6,244 nucleotides of DNA from an uncultured Synechococcus sp. (GTDB taxonomy: Bacteria > Cyanobacteriota > Cyanobacteriia > PCC-6307 > Cyanobiaceae). A model generated the notes under the pieces. The model was not told the origin of the DNA. It made no database searches and saw only the letters and a list, made by a program, of their open reading frames with translations. Positions 6,102 through 6,244 of the stretch are shown in pieces; positions within the stretch are counted from its first letter, which is position 1; each line of letters starts with the position of its first letter. Both the position numbers and the translations under genes were made by a program. Where the stretch lies: NCBI GenBank assembly GCA_913020095.1, contig CAJWAH010000085.1, positions 1-6,244 on the forward strand. Direction: 5' to 3'.

Positions 6102-6244
6102 TTGACCATTTCTTCTGAAGGCGTTGATCCGGCGGTGCTGCGGCTGCTGGACGCCAACCTGGATCGTGCCCGTGAGGGCTTGCGGGTGGCCGAAGACTGG
6201 GCTCGCTTTGGCCTGGATCGCCGAGATCTCGTCGAGGGCCTCAA
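6102..6244 (+). CDS. thiE: Thiamine-phosphate synthase, N-terminal fragment, TTG start
   Basis: Only the first 47 codons are in the window; the gene runs off the right edge. ThiE joins HMP-pyrophosphate and the thiazole phosphate to form thiamine monophosphate in the cytoplasm. Cyanobacterial ThiE proteins are about 340-350 residues because an extra N-terminal domain (I believe related to the ThiD2 HMP-P kinase family) precedes the TIM-barrel synthase. Residues 16-43 here (LDANLDRAREGLRVAEDW, then ARFGLDRRDL) are the hallmark start of that domain. The frame is closed by TAA at 6072-6074, leaving no ATG or GTG before the domain except a GTG at 6135 that would trim the N-terminus; the TTG at 6102-6104 is the best start. 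No thiamine-pyrophosphate riboswitch is seen upstream. It is divergent from the small membrane-protein gene. Confidence 0.9.
   Translation, partial: MTISSEGVDPAVLRLLDANLDRAREGLRVAEDWARFGLDRRDLVEGL

Overview
The window looks like a core chromosomal segment of a GC-rich unicellular picocyanobacterium of the Synechococcus/Cyanobium group. The basis is the protein sequences: a cyanobacterial-type PheS, SurE, RibF and NAD kinase, a DUF3611 membrane protein, and a ThiE that begins with the N-terminal domain typical of cyanobacteria. Non-ATG starts are frequent, intergenic gaps are very short (about 36-60 bp), and I saw no HIP1 octamer (GCGATCGC), which fits this group. The assignment comes from remembered family sequences, not from a search.

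Layout. Positions 1-3533 hold three genes on the minus strand, transcribed pheS -> ABC1/UbiB-type kinase -> nadK (NAD kinase, running off the left edge). Gaps of 54 and 59 bp suggest a possible operon, with a weak candidate internal promoter ahead of nadK. From 3574 to the right edge the strand alternates gene by gene: surE (+), a four-helix DUF3611 membrane protein (-), ribF (+), a 50-residue single-helix membrane protein (-), and the start of thiE (+, cut by the right edge).

Both convergent pairs overlap tail to tail: surE/DUF3611 by 38 bp and ribF/small protein by 16 bp. No terminator hairpin is visible at either junction. The three divergent pairs (pheS/surE, DUF3611/ribF, small protein/thiE) start within 36-44 bp of each other. 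Two of these gaps carry inverted repeats that reach into the start regions.

Function. The set is housekeeping and cofactor metabolism: Phe-tRNA charging, NADP supply, FMN/FAD synthesis, thiamine phosphate synthesis, nucleotide dephosphorylation, an ABC1-family atypical kinase usually tied to quinone/isoprenoid lipids, and two membrane proteins. Nothing resembles a mobile element, phage, CRISPR array, RNA gene or defence system. I found no convincing undescribed system. The most novel items are the small membrane protein gene and the 10-bp inverted repeat between it and thiE.
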